A DNA stretch of 64,000 bases from Marifrigoribacter sp047730175 (GCF_047730175.1 NZ_CP159833.1:2046001-2110000), one strand, 5' to 3'; counted from the first letter of the stretch, positions 9,313 to 17,821 are shown. The notes: generated by a model not told the origin, from the sequence alone. Translations and numbers: made by a program.

Positions 9313-11247
9313 ATGAAAACATTTATACAAAAAATAGTACTCATTACTATAGTTCTATTAACAACGTCGGTTTCATTATCACAAAAAAATCAAATCGAAA
9401 AAGGAAATAAAGAGTTTGATAAGTATTCTTTTATTGACGCACGAGAAATATATCTGAAAGTTATTGAAGACGGATACGAATCTGCAGAAATATATAAGAA
9501 ACTAGGGGATACCTATTATTTTAATGGAGATTATGACAATGCTTCTAAATGGTATACCAAGCTAATTGATAAATATCCAGGACTAACAGAACCAGTTTAT
9601 TTATATAGAGGAGCACAATCTTTAAAAAGCATATATAAATACGAAGAATCTGACGAATTAATGATTGCTTACGCAGCACTTGGAGGAGAAGGATTAATAG
9701 TAAAACACTTTGAAAGTAACCCTGAATATTTAAAAAATATTGCGTTTCAATCTAAAGCATATGAGATTGAAAAAGTTTCAATTAATACAAAATATTCAGA
9801 TTTTGGACCTTCTTTTTATAATAATAAAATAGTTTTTGCTTCTAATTCAAATGCTACTGAGGGGTCTACAAACTCAGTATGGAATGATCTACCTTTTTTA
9901 GATTTATTTGAAGCTGATGTAGATGATAAAGGTCTTTTATCTAATGTCACTAAAATGAATGGTGATATTAATACAAATTATCATGAATCATCTACGGCTT
10001 TTACTAAAGATGGGACAACCGTTTATTTCACTAGAAATAATTTTATAAATGGAAGAAAAGGTAAAGATAAAAATAAGACAATACGTTTAAAGCTATACAG
10101 ATCGACCTTGTCTGGAGAAAATTATTGGACAGATACCGTAGAGTTACCATTTAATAATGAAGAATATTCAGTTGCGCATCCAGCTTTAAGTTTAGATCAA
10201 AAAAGATTGTATTTCTCCTCAGATATGCCAGGAACCATTGGTGAATCTGATTTGTGGTACGTAGATATTTTAGGTGGTAATACCTATAGTGACCCAGTTA
10301 ACTTAGGTCCATCTATTAATACCGAAGCTAGAGAGACATTTCCTTTTATTAGTGATATGAATAATATGTACTTCTCAAGTGATGGTAGATCAGGTTTAGG
10401 AGGATTAGATGTTTTTGTTACTCCTTTAGATGAAAATGGTAAATCAAGTGTTATCACAAACCTTGGAGAACCAGCAAATAGTAATTTAGATGATTTTGGT
10501 TTTATTATTAACGAAACGAAACGAATTGGATACTTATCCTCTAATAGAGATGGAAATGGTGGTAGTGTCGATGATGAAATTTATAGAGTTCAAGAATGTA
10601 AATTACTACTTATTGGAACTGTTACAAATGCTGATACTAAAGAAGTTATTGAAGGAGCTACAGTTGAGTTACTTGATGAAAATAATAAATCGTTAGAGTC
10701 AGTAGTTTCTGGAACTGATGGAAGATATGAATTCACATCTGCATTAGAGTGTGGTAAAGTATACATTATAAGAGCAAGTAGCACTGGATGTGAATTTAAT
10801 GAGAAAGTTATTGAAACACCCCTAGCTGAATCTAAACTATATGAGGTCCCAATGGCCTTAGATTGTGATCCTTGTCCTCCTAATGATTTAGGATGCCGTT
10901 TAGGTCTACAGCCAATCTATTTTGATTTCGATCGATTTAATATTCGTCCAGATGCTGAAATAGAATTAGCGAAAATTCTTGCAGCAATGAGACAATATAC
11001 CGAAATTATTATTCATATCGAATCTCATACTGATTCTCGAGCACCTCAAAAATACAATGAGTTGCTTTCAGGAAAAAGAGCACAATCAACTTTAAATTGG
11101 TTAGTTGATCAAGGGATAGATAGAGCAAGATTATCTGCAAAAGGATATGGAGAATCTCAATTAGTAAATCAATGTGCAGATAAAGTTGAATGTACAGAAG
11201 AAGAACACCAATTAAATAGACGTTCTATGTTTATTATACAGAATTAA
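9313..11247 (+). CDS. OmpA family protein with TPR, PD40 and carboxypeptidase-regulatory-like domains
   Basis: This 644-residue envelope protein opens with a signal peptide (cleavage near SLSQ, residue ~23). TPR-like helices follow at ~25-110 and PD40/beta-propeller repeats at ~165-425. A CarboxypepD-reg-like Ig domain lies at ~430-515, and a C-terminal OmpA peptidoglycan-binding domain at ~530-644 (IYFDFDRFNIRPDA, ESHTDSR, LSAKGYGES). Such proteins link outer-membrane T9SS partners to peptidoglycan and often follow PorP/SprF genes. It is the last gene of the adhesin cluster, 11 bp after porP/sprF and before a strong terminator. Its precise role for this adhesin is inferred from position. Confidence 0.92.
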   Translation: MKTFIQKIVLITIVLLTTSVSLSQKNQIEKGNKEFDKYSFIDAREIYLKVIEDGYESAEIYKKLGDTYYFNGDYDNASKWYTKLIDKYPGLTEPVYLYRGAQSLKSIYKYEESDELMIAYAALGGEGLIVKHFESNPEYLKNIAFQSKAYEIEKVSINTKYSDFGPSFYNNKIVFASNSNATEGSTNSVWNDLPFLDLFEADVDDKGLLSNVTKMNGDINTNYHESSTAFTKDGTTVYFTRNNFINGRKGKDKNKTIRLKLYRSTLSGENYWTDTVELPFNNEEYSVAHPALSLDQKRLYFSSDMPGTIGESDLWYVDILGGNTYSDPVNLGPSINTEARETFPFISDMNNMYFSSDGRSGLGGLDVFVTPLDENGKSSVITNLGEPANSNLDDFGFIINETKRIGYLSSNRDGNGGSVDDEIYRVQECKLLLIGTVTNADTKEVIEGATVELLDENNKSLESVVSGTDGRYEFTSALECGKVYIIRASSTGCEFNEKVIETPLAESKLYEVPMALDCDPCPPNDLGCRLGLQPIYFDFDRFNIRPDAEIELAKILAAMRQYTEIIIHIESHTDSRAPQKYNELLSGKRAQSTLNWLVDQGIDRARLSAKGYGESQLVNQCADKVECTEEEHQLNRRSMFIIQN

Positions 11248-11268
11248 AAAACATACTTAATAGTTTTT

Positions 11269-11301
11269 AAAAAGCGTTCAATAAATTATTGAACGCTTTT
11301 T
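11269..11301 (+). terminator. Rho-independent terminator after the adhesin/OmpA cluster
   Basis: A long near-perfect stem (aaaaagcgttcaat / attgaacgcttttt) is followed by a T-rich stretch. It separates the surface-display operon from idi, whose own promoter element follows. Confidence 0.85.
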
Positions 11302-11325
11302 GATTTTTTACATCTGTCATTTTCG

Positions 11326-11333
11326 TATTTTTG
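11326..11333 (+). promoter_or_regulatory. Bacteroidota -7 promoter element for idi-queD-manA
   Basis: TATTTTTG matches TAnnTTTG and lies 18 bp before the idi ATG, just after a terminator. The -33 element is weak: a TTTG 23 bp upstream is slightly too far. Confidence 0.55.
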
Positions 11334-11351
11334 CTAAAAGCAAATTTGTAA

Positions 11352-11870
11352 ATGGTAGAGGAAAAAGTCATACTTGTTAATGAAAAAGATGAGAAGATTG
11401 GATTAATGCCCAAACTTGAAGCTCATGAAAAAGGATTGTTACACAGAGCTTTTTCAGTTTTTGTGATTAATCATAAAAATGAGTTGATGTTGCAAAAAAG
11501 AGCTTTGCATAAATATCACTCCCCAGGACTTTGGACGAATACTTGTTGCAGTCATCAAAGAGACAGCGAAACCTCGTTAGAAGCAGGTAGAAGAAGGTTA
11601 CAAGAGGAAATGGGTTTTGTGACAGATTTAGAAGAATCGATTAGTTTTATTTATAAAGCTCCTTTTGATAATGGCCTAACTGAACATGAATTTGATCATG
11701 TACTTATAGGTAATTATGAAGAAAATCCTAAGATCAATGAAGAAGAAGTAGTTGAGTGGAAATGGATGTCATTGGAGGCTGTTAGTGAAAGTATAAAACT
11801 AAATCCAGAGCTCTATACAGTTTGGTTTAAAATCATTTTTGAAAAATATTATAATCATATCATAGCATGA
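11352..11870 (+). CDS. idi: Isopentenyl-diphosphate delta-isomerase (type 1)
   Basis: This 172-residue Nudix-fold enzyme interconverts isopentenyl and dimethylallyl diphosphate in isoprenoid synthesis. The length matches bacterial type 1 enzymes. The active-site Cys is in WTNTCCSHQR, the metal-binding His residues are in HKYHSPG and CSH, the Nudix-like helix is at RRRLQEEMGF, and the catalytic Glu is in NEEEVVEWKW. Its stop overlaps the queD start by 4 bp (ATGA), so the two genes are co-translated although their pathways differ. Confidence 0.96.
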   Translation: MVEEKVILVNEKDEKIGLMPKLEAHEKGLLHRAFSVFVINHKNELMLQKRALHKYHSPGLWTNTCCSHQRDSETSLEAGRRRLQEEMGFVTDLEESISFIYKAPFDNGLTEHEFDHVLIGNYEENPKINEEEVVEWKWMSLEAVSESIKLNPELYTVWFKIIFEKYYNHIIA

Positions 11871-12274
11871 GTTTAACAGTTTATAGAAAGGCCCATTTTA
11901 ATGCTGCACACCGACTTACAAGAAAAGATTGGAGTGAAGAAAAAAATAATGCTGTTTTTGGAAAATGTAATAACCCCAATTTTCATGGTCATAATTATGA
12001 ATTGATTGTTGGTTTAACAGGAGAAATAGATAAGGAAACAGGATATTTAATTGATTTAAAAATTCTGAAAGATATTATCAAAGAAGAAGTAGAAGATAGT
12101 TTTGACCATAAAAACTTAAACATAGAAGTACCTGAGTTTAAAAATTTGAATCCCACAATGGAGAATATTGCAATTGTAATTTGGAATAAATTACGAAAAC
12201 GGATTGACAACTCTTTTGCTATATCTATTAAGTTATTTGAAACTCCTCGAAATTTTGTAGTATATACAGGTTAA
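11867..12274 (+). CDS. queD: 6-carboxy-5,6,7,8-tetrahydropterin synthase (QueD/PTPS family)
   Basis: This 135-residue protein of the 6-pyruvoyltetrahydropterin synthase fold converts dihydroneopterin triphosphate to 6-carboxytetrahydropterin for queuosine/7-deazapurine synthesis. Zinc His residues are in FNAAHRL and the FHGHNYE pair. The catalytic Cys is in FGKCNNPN, the catalytic Asp-His in FDHKNLN, and the pterin-anchoring Glu in LFETPRNF. No other queuosine gene is nearby, so the branch (queuosine or another pterin) is assigned from family only. It overlaps idi by 4 bp and precedes manA by 10 bp. Confidence 0.92.
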   Translation: MSLTVYRKAHFNAAHRLTRKDWSEEKNNAVFGKCNNPNFHGHNYELIVGLTGEIDKETGYLIDLKILKDIIKEEVEDSFDHKNLNIEVPEFKNLNPTMENIAIVIWNKLRKRIDNSFAISIKLFETPRNFVVYTG

Positions 12275-12284
12275 ATTAATTCGA

Positions 12285-13262
12285 TTGAAAATAACAAAAC
12301 ATCTTTATCCATTAAAATTTATACCTATACTAAAAGAAAAAGTATGGGGAGGAAATAAATTAGCACAAGTATATAATAAAGAAGATTTCAAAAATATTGG
12401 TGAAAGCTGGGAGATTTCTGGAGTTCAAGAAAGTATTTCGATCGTTAGTAATGGAAACTTAAAAGGAACAAGCCTCAATCAATTAATCGAAACGTTTAAA
12501 GAGTATCTAGTTGGTAAAGAGGTATATCAAAACTTTGGAAATACTTTTCCGTTATTGTTTAAATTTATTGATGCTAAAGAGGATCTTTCAGTACAATTAC
12601 ATCCAAATGATATATTAGCTAAAGAGAGACATCAATCTTTTGGTAAAACAGAAATGTGGTATATTTTAGATGCTGAGAAAGACGCAAGATTAATTCTTGG
12701 TTTTAATCAAGAGATGAATGAAACTATTTATAAAAAACATCTGTTAAAGAACTCGCTTACGGATATTCTTCATTCAGAAAAAGTAAATAAAGGAGATTCC
12801 TTTTTTATAGCCCCGGGAACTATTCACGCAATAGGTTCAGGAGTGGTTTTAGCAGAGATCCAACAAACATCAGATATAACATATCGAATATTTGATTGGG
12901 ATCGCCCAAGCATTGGTGGAGAATTAAGAGAATTGCATAATGACTTAGCGTTAGAAGCAATAAACTTTGCGCCAATAGATGCTAAATTAAAATATTCAGA
13001 AAAAACAAATACTCCAATCTCTTTATGTAAGTCACCTTACTTTATAACAAATAAATTAGTGCTTTCAGAAAGAATTAAAAGAGATATTTCAAAAATTGAT
13101 TCTTTTGTGGTGTATATGTGTGTTGAAGGTGAAGCAACTTTTAAAACGAAAGGACATTCAGAAATGATCTTAAAAGGGGAAACTATACTAATTCCATCGG
13201 TAATTAAAAAACTTAGGATAAAAACAAATCAAGCAACACTTTTAGAAGTCTATATGCCTTAA
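12285..13262 (+). CDS. manA: Mannose-6-phosphate isomerase, class I (short form)
   Basis: This 325-residue cupin enzyme interconverts mannose 6-phosphate and fructose 6-phosphate, supplying mannose for surface glycans. Zinc-site motifs are visible: VQLHPND (Gln/His), KTEMWYI (Glu), APGTIHAIG (His), and the active-site stretch TYRIFDWDR. The length fits the Bacillus-type short class I enzyme rather than the ~390-residue enterobacterial form. The start is TTG at 12285, 10 bp after queD; no ATG fits the conserved N-terminus (LYPLKFIPILKEKVWGG). Confidence 0.93.
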   Translation: MKITKHLYPLKFIPILKEKVWGGNKLAQVYNKEDFKNIGESWEISGVQESISIVSNGNLKGTSLNQLIETFKEYLVGKEVYQNFGNTFPLLFKFIDAKEDLSVQLHPNDILAKERHQSFGKTEMWYILDAEKDARLILGFNQEMNETIYKKHLLKNSLTDILHSEKVNKGDSFFIAPGTIHAIGSGVVLAEIQQTSDITYRIFDWDRPSIGGELRELHNDLALEAINFAPIDAKLKYSEKTNTPISLCKSPYFITNKLVLSERIKRDISKIDSFVVYMCVEGEATFKTKGHSEMILKGETILIPSVIKKLRIKTNQATLLEVYMP

Positions 13263-13268
13263 ATGTAG

Positions 13269-13276
13269 TACTTTTG
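13269..13276 (+). promoter_or_regulatory. Bacteroidota -7 promoter element for the 13294 gene
   Basis: TACTTTTG matches TAnnTTTG, 17 bp before the ATG at 13294 and just after the manA stop, so the small gene downstream probably has its own promoter. Confidence 0.5.
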
Positions 13277-13293
13277 CAGCAAAATAAAATATT

Positions 13294-13563
13294 ATGGCAA
13301 GTATACGCGATTTAAAGAAAGATATTAATTTCGTTTTAGGAGATATTATTGAAGCTGTTTATATATGGGAGCTTACTAATCCTGCAAAGGACACGAAAAA
13401 TTCACAAAAACTTATCGATGAAGCTATTGAGGTTTTTGATGATTTAATAGTGAAAGTTAATCAAAAAGATGTTGAAAATCAAAAACAACATTTTACAGCG
13501 GTTAATAAAGAATTAGAAGAAAAAGGTAGAGGTTTAATTGATAAAATTAATGCTTTAAGTTAA
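13294..13563 (+). CDS. Small conserved-type hypothetical protein, helical
   Basis: This 89-residue, highly charged, mostly alpha-helical protein (MASIRDLKKDINFVLGD at its start) has no signal peptide or membrane segment. I do not recognise a characterised family, although short acidic helical proteins like this are common in flavobacterial genomes. It has its own promoter-like element and converges on a DUF4369 gene 4 bp away. The high Lys/Glu content, lack of Cys and clear ATG suggest a real cytosolic protein of unknown role. Confidence 0.7.
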   Translation: MASIRDLKKDINFVLGDIIEAVYIWELTNPAKDTKNSQKLIDEAIEVFDDLIVKVNQKDVENQKQHFTAVNKELEEKGRGLIDKINALS

Positions 13564-13567
13564 TCTT

Positions 13568-14266
13568 TTAATTTTCACGACTTTTTATAAGAGACTCTAA
13601 TGCTTTACCGTATTTAGAGTCTTTTATTTTAGGTGTAATTTTGTTGTAAACCGTATCAAGGTATTTTTTATTAATATTATTTACTTGATGCACCATTAAA
13701 TAGGGAGCTATTTCAAAATCACTATGCCCAAAAGCAAAATTTACAGTAGCTAAATATCTGTTTGAAAGTATATTTCGTTGTTTTTGTTGAGCATCATTTA
13801 CCAAAGAATCATTTCCATCTTTTTTGCCATTAAAATCTTGTTCTATCAATTCTAAGTTTTTGGCAGAATATCTTTTCATTAATTGATTATAATCATTCAA
13901 AAGATTTTGGTTTTCAGAACCAATAATAATAGCTTTTGTATTAAAATTATTTAAGTTCGTTTGAATACTTATTTCTTTGGGTTCAGCGAAAAAGGCAATT
14001 CGATCATCCAATAATGTGCCGTCTGAAATTTTTACATGTAAATAATATATTTCAGGACTTGCAACAATTGAAGTCAGGTTAAAAATTTCTTCTCCATTAA
14101 TAACAATAGAATCTATGGTTACTAGAGTGAAATTTTCAATTTTTTGAAGTAGTAATGTGCCTTTTTTCAGCCCTTTTACTTGACCCGTTAATGTCATTGT
14201 GTTTTCATTGTTTGAACAACTAACTAATACAAGCAATATTGATAAAATAGAAATATAGTATTTCAT
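13568..14266 (-). CDS. DUF4369 domain lipoprotein
   Basis: This is a 232-residue lipoprotein. The start is placed at the ATG at 14266, which gives a clean lipoprotein signal (MKYYISILSILLVLVSC); an in-frame ATG 8 codons upstream adds only a basic extension. The N-terminal half is DUF4369 (GQVKGLKKGTLLLQKI), a beta domain often fused to thioredoxin-like modules. Here the rest is helical and no CxxC is visible, so no redox activity is expected. Its role at the membrane is unknown. It converges on a small + strand gene. Confidence 0.85.
   Translation of the reverse strand: MKYYISILSILLVLVSCSNNENTMTLTGQVKGLKKGTLLLQKIENFTLVTIDSIVINGEEIFNLTSIVASPEIYYLHVKISDGTLLDDRIAFFAEPKEISIQTNLNNFNTKAIIIGSENQNLLNDYNQLMKRYSAKNLELIEQDFNGKKDGNDSLVNDAQQKQRNILSNRYLATVNFAFGHSDFEIAPYLMVHQVNNINKKYLDTVYNKITPKIKDSKYGKALESLIKSREN
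13592..13622 (+). terminator. Terminator-like hairpin inside the 3' end of the opposing gene
   Basis: A perfect 9-bp stem (agactctaa / ttagagtct) followed by ttttatttt lies 30 bp after the stop of the + strand gene and within the last codons of the convergent DUF4369 gene. The coding sequence therefore doubles as a terminator for its neighbour. Confidence 0.5.
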
Positions 14267-14317
14267 TCTGTGTTTTATTTTAATGCGCAAATATGCTTAT
14301 TTTTTTCTTATTTGAGC

Positions 14318-15679
14318 TTAAGAAACAGAAGCTAATTGCATTAATACGGTACATAAAATTGCGCCTATCGTTCCTACTGCATAACCAAATACAGCTAATA
14401 AAACACCAACAGTCGCTAAAGAAGGGTGAAATGCAGAAGCTACAATAGGAGCGGATGCTGCACCACCTACGTTTGCTTGACTTCCTACAGCTAAAAAGAA
14501 ATAGGGAGCTTTTATAAGCTTTGCTACAAGAATTAATAGACCTGCATGTATTATCATCCAAACAACACCAATAGCCACCAATCCTAAATTATCAAAAATT
14601 AACATTAAATCCATTTTCATTCCAATACTTGCTACCAATACATAGATAAATACACTTCCAAGTTTACTGGCTCCAGCACCTTCATAACTTCTTGCTTTTG
14701 TAAATGAAAGAATGATACCGATGATAGTTGTTATAGTAATCATCCAGAAAAAACTCGAACTTAAAAAAGTAAACATATTTTTAGTAATTCCTGCATCTAA
14801 ACTGTTGACAAAATTTTCAAAAAAGGCACTTAAATATCCAGCACCGAAATGCGCAAAACTTACGGTTCCAAAAGCGATAGCCGCTAATATCATAAGGTCC
14901 GTAAGACTTGGGTTTCTTTCTACTTTTTTAGCATATGTTGACATTTTTTCTTTTAAGCTTTCAATTGCAGAAGTATCAGCTTTTAACCATTTGTCAATCT
15001 TAGCTGATTTCCCAATACCTAATAAAATAATAGCCATCCATATATTGGCAACGACAATATCGACAAATACCATTCCACCATATAATTTTTGATTGTATTG
15101 ATAGACTTCTAACATCGCGGTTTGATTTGCGCCTCCACCAATCCAACTTCCTGCAAGTGTTGAAAGACCTCTCCAAACATCGTTAAATTCACCAACTCCA
15201 GCGGCTGGAAAAATAGGGGTTGCTAATGTTTCAGGAGAAATTGCACTAATAATTAATATAGCAATAGGTCCACCAATGATAATCCCAATGGTACCTGTTA
15301 TAAACATAATTAAGGCTTTCGGACCTAAATTAAAAACACCTTTTAAATCGATGCTTAAAGTCATTAAAACTAGTGCAGCTGGAAGTAAATACCGACTAGA
15401 CATATAGTATAAATTAGAACTTCCTTTTATAGCTTCTCCAGATTCTTTAATTGTTAACCATTCAGGAGATATTAAACCAGTAGTTGTTAAAAAAGCTGGA
15501 ATCATATATGCCATAAATAATGCAGGAACTACTTTATAGAACTTAGACCAGGGCCCAGTATTTTTATTTGAAGTATAAAAAATAAGTCCTAGGCAAACCA
15601 TTAAAAGTCCAAAAACAATGGTGTCGCTTGTAAATAAGGGAGTGGTGTCCTTTAATACTTCAATAACTGTATCCTGCAT
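14318..15679 (-). CDS. DUF819 family integral membrane protein
   Basis: This is a 453-residue polytopic protein with about 11-12 hydrophobic segments. It has glycine-rich signature stretches (IFPAAGVGEFNDVWRG, SWIGGGANQTAM, GSQANVGGAASAP) typical of the DUF819/YjcL family. That family resembles sodium-coupled carriers with two inverted halves, each with a GGxAN-type motif as seen here twice. The substrate is unknown. It stands alone, with no operon partner closer than 48 bp. Confidence 0.88.
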   Translation of the reverse strand: MQDTVIEVLKDTTPLFTSDTIVFGLLMVCLGLIFYTSNKNTGPWSKFYKVVPALFMAYMIPAFLTTTGLISPEWLTIKESGEAIKGSSNLYYMSSRYLLPAALVLMTLSIDLKGVFNLGPKALIMFITGTIGIIIGGPIAILIISAISPETLATPIFPAAGVGEFNDVWRGLSTLAGSWIGGGANQTAMLEVYQYNQKLYGGMVFVDIVVANIWMAIILLGIGKSAKIDKWLKADTSAIESLKEKMSTYAKKVERNPSLTDLMILAAIAFGTVSFAHFGAGYLSAFFENFVNSLDAGITKNMFTFLSSSFFWMITITTIIGIILSFTKARSYEGAGASKLGSVFIYVLVASIGMKMDLMLIFDNLGLVAIGVVWMIIHAGLLILVAKLIKAPYFFLAVGSQANVGGAASAPIVASAFHPSLATVGVLLAVFGYAVGTIGAILCTVLMQLASVS

Positions 15680-15727
15680 AAATTTAGTTTTGCTGCAAAA
15701 TACAAATATTTAGGAATAGAAATTAAT

Positions 15728-16453
15728 TTATTTTAGAATCGCAATATAATTTGCTGCTGAAGGATACGATTCAAGTGATGAATCGAATTTTTTAATTGCA
15801 ATTTTCCCCCAGAATGTTAATCGATATATGTTATAATTTTTATGAAGAATATTATAAGCTTCTTCAATGGTGTTGGTTGTATTTTTCCAAAGATAATTGT
15901 ACTCCAGTTGGATGCTACCAATTTTTTTCTCCTGAATCATTTTCAAAGCACCTTTTAAAACATTTACTTCATGACCTTCTACATCAATTTTTAAATAATC
16001 AACAAAGTCAATTTGATTTGCTTCAGAAAAATGATCTATAGTTTGTAAGGTAGTTTCAATTCTATTTGTGTTATCTGAAATTAAATCGGGATGTTTTTCT
16101 AAAGAATTCGTACCGTTTAATTTACCATATTCGTAAATGTTACGACTTCCTAATACGTCTGAAAAAGCAAAATTATTTAGCGTAACATTTTTTGCATCCT
16201 TATGTCTTAAGGTAAGTTGCTTAAATGTATCTGGAATAGGCTCAAAACATTGAATGTTTACTTCCGGATTAAATTCTAATATTTTTTCTGAATATTCTCC
16301 AATATTAGCACCTACATCAAATATTAAACTCGTACTATCAAGTTTAGCAACGTGTTCTTTTAGAAATTTATATTCTCCATTTCGATAAGGATTAGACATT
16401 AAAAGTCCTTTAACATGGGAAGGGTAAAGTGCTACTTTTTCAAAAAAATTCAT
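15728..16453 (-). CDS. FkbM family SAM-dependent methyltransferase
   Basis: This 241-residue protein has the class I methyltransferase glycine motif IFDVGANIGEYS (~43-54), acidic motif II (IQCFEPIPD) and the FkbM signature DYLKIDVEGHEVNVLKG (~150-166). FkbM enzymes methylate hydroxyl groups on sugars, lipids or polyketides. The substrate here is not indicated, because neighbours are a transporter and a small DNA-binding protein rather than a glycan cluster. A surface-sugar role is plausible but inferred. Confidence 0.88.
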   Translation of the reverse strand: MNFFEKVALYPSHVKGLLMSNPYRNGEYKFLKEHVAKLDSTSLIFDVGANIGEYSEKILEFNPEVNIQCFEPIPDTFKQLTLRHKDAKNVTLNNFAFSDVLGSRNIYEYGKLNGTNSLEKHPDLISDNTNRIETTLQTIDHFSEANQIDFVDYLKIDVEGHEVNVLKGALKMIQEKKIGSIQLEYNYLWKNTTNTIEEAYNILHKNYNIYRLTFWGKIAIKKFDSSLESYPSAANYIAILK

Positions 16454-16528
16454 AGAAGTTTATGCGGTTAATTGTAATTATAAATTTTGAGCAATGTACT
16501 TATTTTTGACTCAGAATGATAAAGTTTT

Positions 16529-16690
16529 TTATTTTTTGTTTCTAGGGTTTCTGTTTGCTTTTTTTAAACTTTCATTTAACATCCACTCAATTTGACCATT
16601 TGTACTACGAAATTCATCCGAAGCCCATTTTTCAATAGCTTTCATCATATCTTCATTGACTCTTAGTGCAAACGCTTTCTTTTTAGCCAT
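16529..16690 (-). CDS. Arc-type ribbon-helix-helix DNA-binding protein
   Basis: This 53-residue protein starts MAKKKAFALRVNEDMMKAIEKWA and continues SDEFRSTNGQIEWMLNESLKKA. The beta strand (KKAFALRV) and two helices fit an Arc/MetJ-type ribbon-helix-helix domain, with FALRV as the DNA-contacting strand. It lies downstream of the SPFH gene on the same strand, with a possible tiny membrane protein between. That makes it a candidate autoregulator of the operon through the palindrome at 17719-17741. The regulatory link is inference; the fold assignment is fairly sure. Confidence 0.8.
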   Translation of the reverse strand: MAKKKAFALRVNEDMMKAIEKWASDEFRSTNGQIEWMLNESLKKANRNPRNKK

Positions 16691-16696
16691 AATAAG

Positions 16697-16816
16697 CTAG
16701 AATTTAATGGTTTTATTTATTACAATCAGTAGTAACGTAATTATTGTAATTAATATAGTAATAATATTTTCAGGACCTTCTTTTTCTTGAGTACCTATCT
16801 TTTTTTCTGAAAGCAA
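16697..16816 (-). CDS. Possible tiny single-pass membrane protein between SPFH and Arc genes
   Basis: The frame encodes LLSEKKIGTQEKEGPENI and then a strongly hydrophobic segment (ITILITIITLLLIVI) ending NKTIKF. The only conventional start in frame is TTG at 16816, but protein-like sequence (DFEYIIRKNKLAFK) continues upstream into the end of the SPFH gene without any ATG, GTG or TTG. Either a rare start codon is used or translation is coupled. With the TTG start it is 39 residues. Tentative. Confidence 0.35.
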   Translation of the reverse strand: MLSEKKIGTQEKEGPENIITILITIITLLLIVINKTIKF

Positions 16817-16842
16817 TTTAAATGCTAATTTATTCTTTCGTA

Positions 16843-17703
16843 TTATGTATTCAAAGTCCCAGTGTTTAAAACAGGTGAAGCATCTTTATCACCACAAAGT
16901 ATAATCATCAAATTACTAACCATGGCTGCTTTACGGTCATCGTCTAATTCAATAATATTTTTTTTACTTAATTCATTTAAAGCCATTTCTACCATACTAA
17001 CTGCGCCTTCAACAATCTTATGTCTTGCAGCAACGATTGCAGTTGCTTGTTGCCTTTTAAGCATTGCACTAGCGATTTCATTTGAATAGGCTAAATATCC
17101 AATTCTAGATTCAAGAACTTCAATTCCTGCTATATCTAAACGTGCTTCTAATTCTGTTTCTAATGCATCATTCACTTCAGACATACTAGAGCGAAGGGTT
17201 ATTTCTTCAGCCATACCTTCATCAGCAAAATTATCGTAAGGATATTTACTGGCTAATTCTCTCACCGCTGCATCTGTTTGGACTCTCACAAAATTTTCAT
17301 AATTGTCTACATCAAAAGCTGATTTATAAGTATCGCTTACTTTCCAAACTAAAATTGTACTTATTATTATCGGATTTCCAAGTTTGTCATTTACTTTTAA
17401 TCGTTCACTGTCAAAATTTCGTGCTCTCAGTGAAATTTTCTTTTTTACGTATAATGGATTTACCCAAAATATTCCGTTTTGTTTAATGGTTCCTGTGTAT
17501 TTACCAAATAATAATAATACACGAGAGCTATTTGGATTTATGAGAATAAAACCAGGAATCATAATAATCCCGAGTATGATTGATAACATAAAGAGGGGCA
17601 TTTTAACAGCTATTAATCCTGCAACTCCTCCAAAAAACAAAAGAGTAAATACAAATAACATAGCATAGCCATTAGCAGGGATGATCGTTTTTTCTTGCGA
17701 CAT
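16843..17703 (-). CDS. SPFH/Band 7 domain membrane protein
   Basis: This 286-residue protein has two adjacent N-terminal hydrophobic segments (~12-55), then the Band 7/SPFH domain (NSSRVLLLFGKYTGTI onward). A helical region follows with the stomatin-like pattern DIAGIEVLESRIGYLAYS and a C-terminal coiled coil (~210-260). SPFH proteins form large membrane-bound oligomeric cages that organise membranes or regulate proteases. It heads an operon with a ribbon-helix-helix protein and has a consensus promoter overlapped by a palindromic operator. Its partner is not evident. Confidence 0.92.
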   Translation of the reverse strand: MSQEKTIIPANGYAMLFVFTLLFFGGVAGLIAVKMPLFMLSIILGIIMIPGFILINPNSSRVLLLFGKYTGTIKQNGIFWVNPLYVKKKISLRARNFDSERLKVNDKLGNPIIISTILVWKVSDTYKSAFDVDNYENFVRVQTDAAVRELASKYPYDNFADEGMAEEITLRSSMSEVNDALETELEARLDIAGIEVLESRIGYLAYSNEIASAMLKRQQATAIVAARHKIVEGAVSMVEMALNELSKKNIIELDDDRKAAMVSNLMIILCGDKDASPVLNTGTLNT

Positions 17704-17718
17704 AATATTTTAATTTAA

Positions 17719-17741
17719 TTTGATATCATAATGATATCAAA
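17719..17741 (-). promoter_or_regulatory. Palindromic operator over the SPFH operon start site
   Basis: A perfect 11-bp inverted repeat about one central base (TTTGATATCAT a ATGATATCAAA), which can also be read as two copies of the palindrome TGATATCA. It starts directly after the -7 element of the SPFH promoter and covers the expected transcription start, the classic place for a repressor. Confidence 0.7.
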
Positions 17742-17773
17742 CAAATATATGTTGTAAAATTATAGTATCCAAA
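17742..17773 (-). promoter_or_regulatory. Consensus Bacteroidota promoter for the SPFH operon
   Basis: On the minus strand, TTTG (17773-17770), a 20-base spacer and TATATTTG (17749-17742) match TTTG-N19-21-TAnnTTTG. It lies 39 bp before the SPFH ATG. Confidence 0.75.
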
Positions 17774-17798
17774 TAATTTATAAGAAAATTAGCTTTGC

Positions 17799-17806
17799 TA
17801 TATTTG
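17799..17806 (+). promoter_or_regulatory. Bacteroidota -7 promoter element for the S1/P1 nuclease gene
   Basis: TATATTTG matches TAnnTTTG, 15 bp before the nuclease ATG; no good -33 TTTG is visible. It is divergent from the SPFH promoter about 50 bp away. Confidence 0.5.
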
Positions 17807-17821
17807 TAAAAATCATTTATT

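Noticed and set aside
14280..14561. Minus-strand open frame overlapping the DUF819 gene end
   Set aside because: It is an out-of-frame reading of the transporter gene, rich in Cys and Ser, with no protein-like domain.
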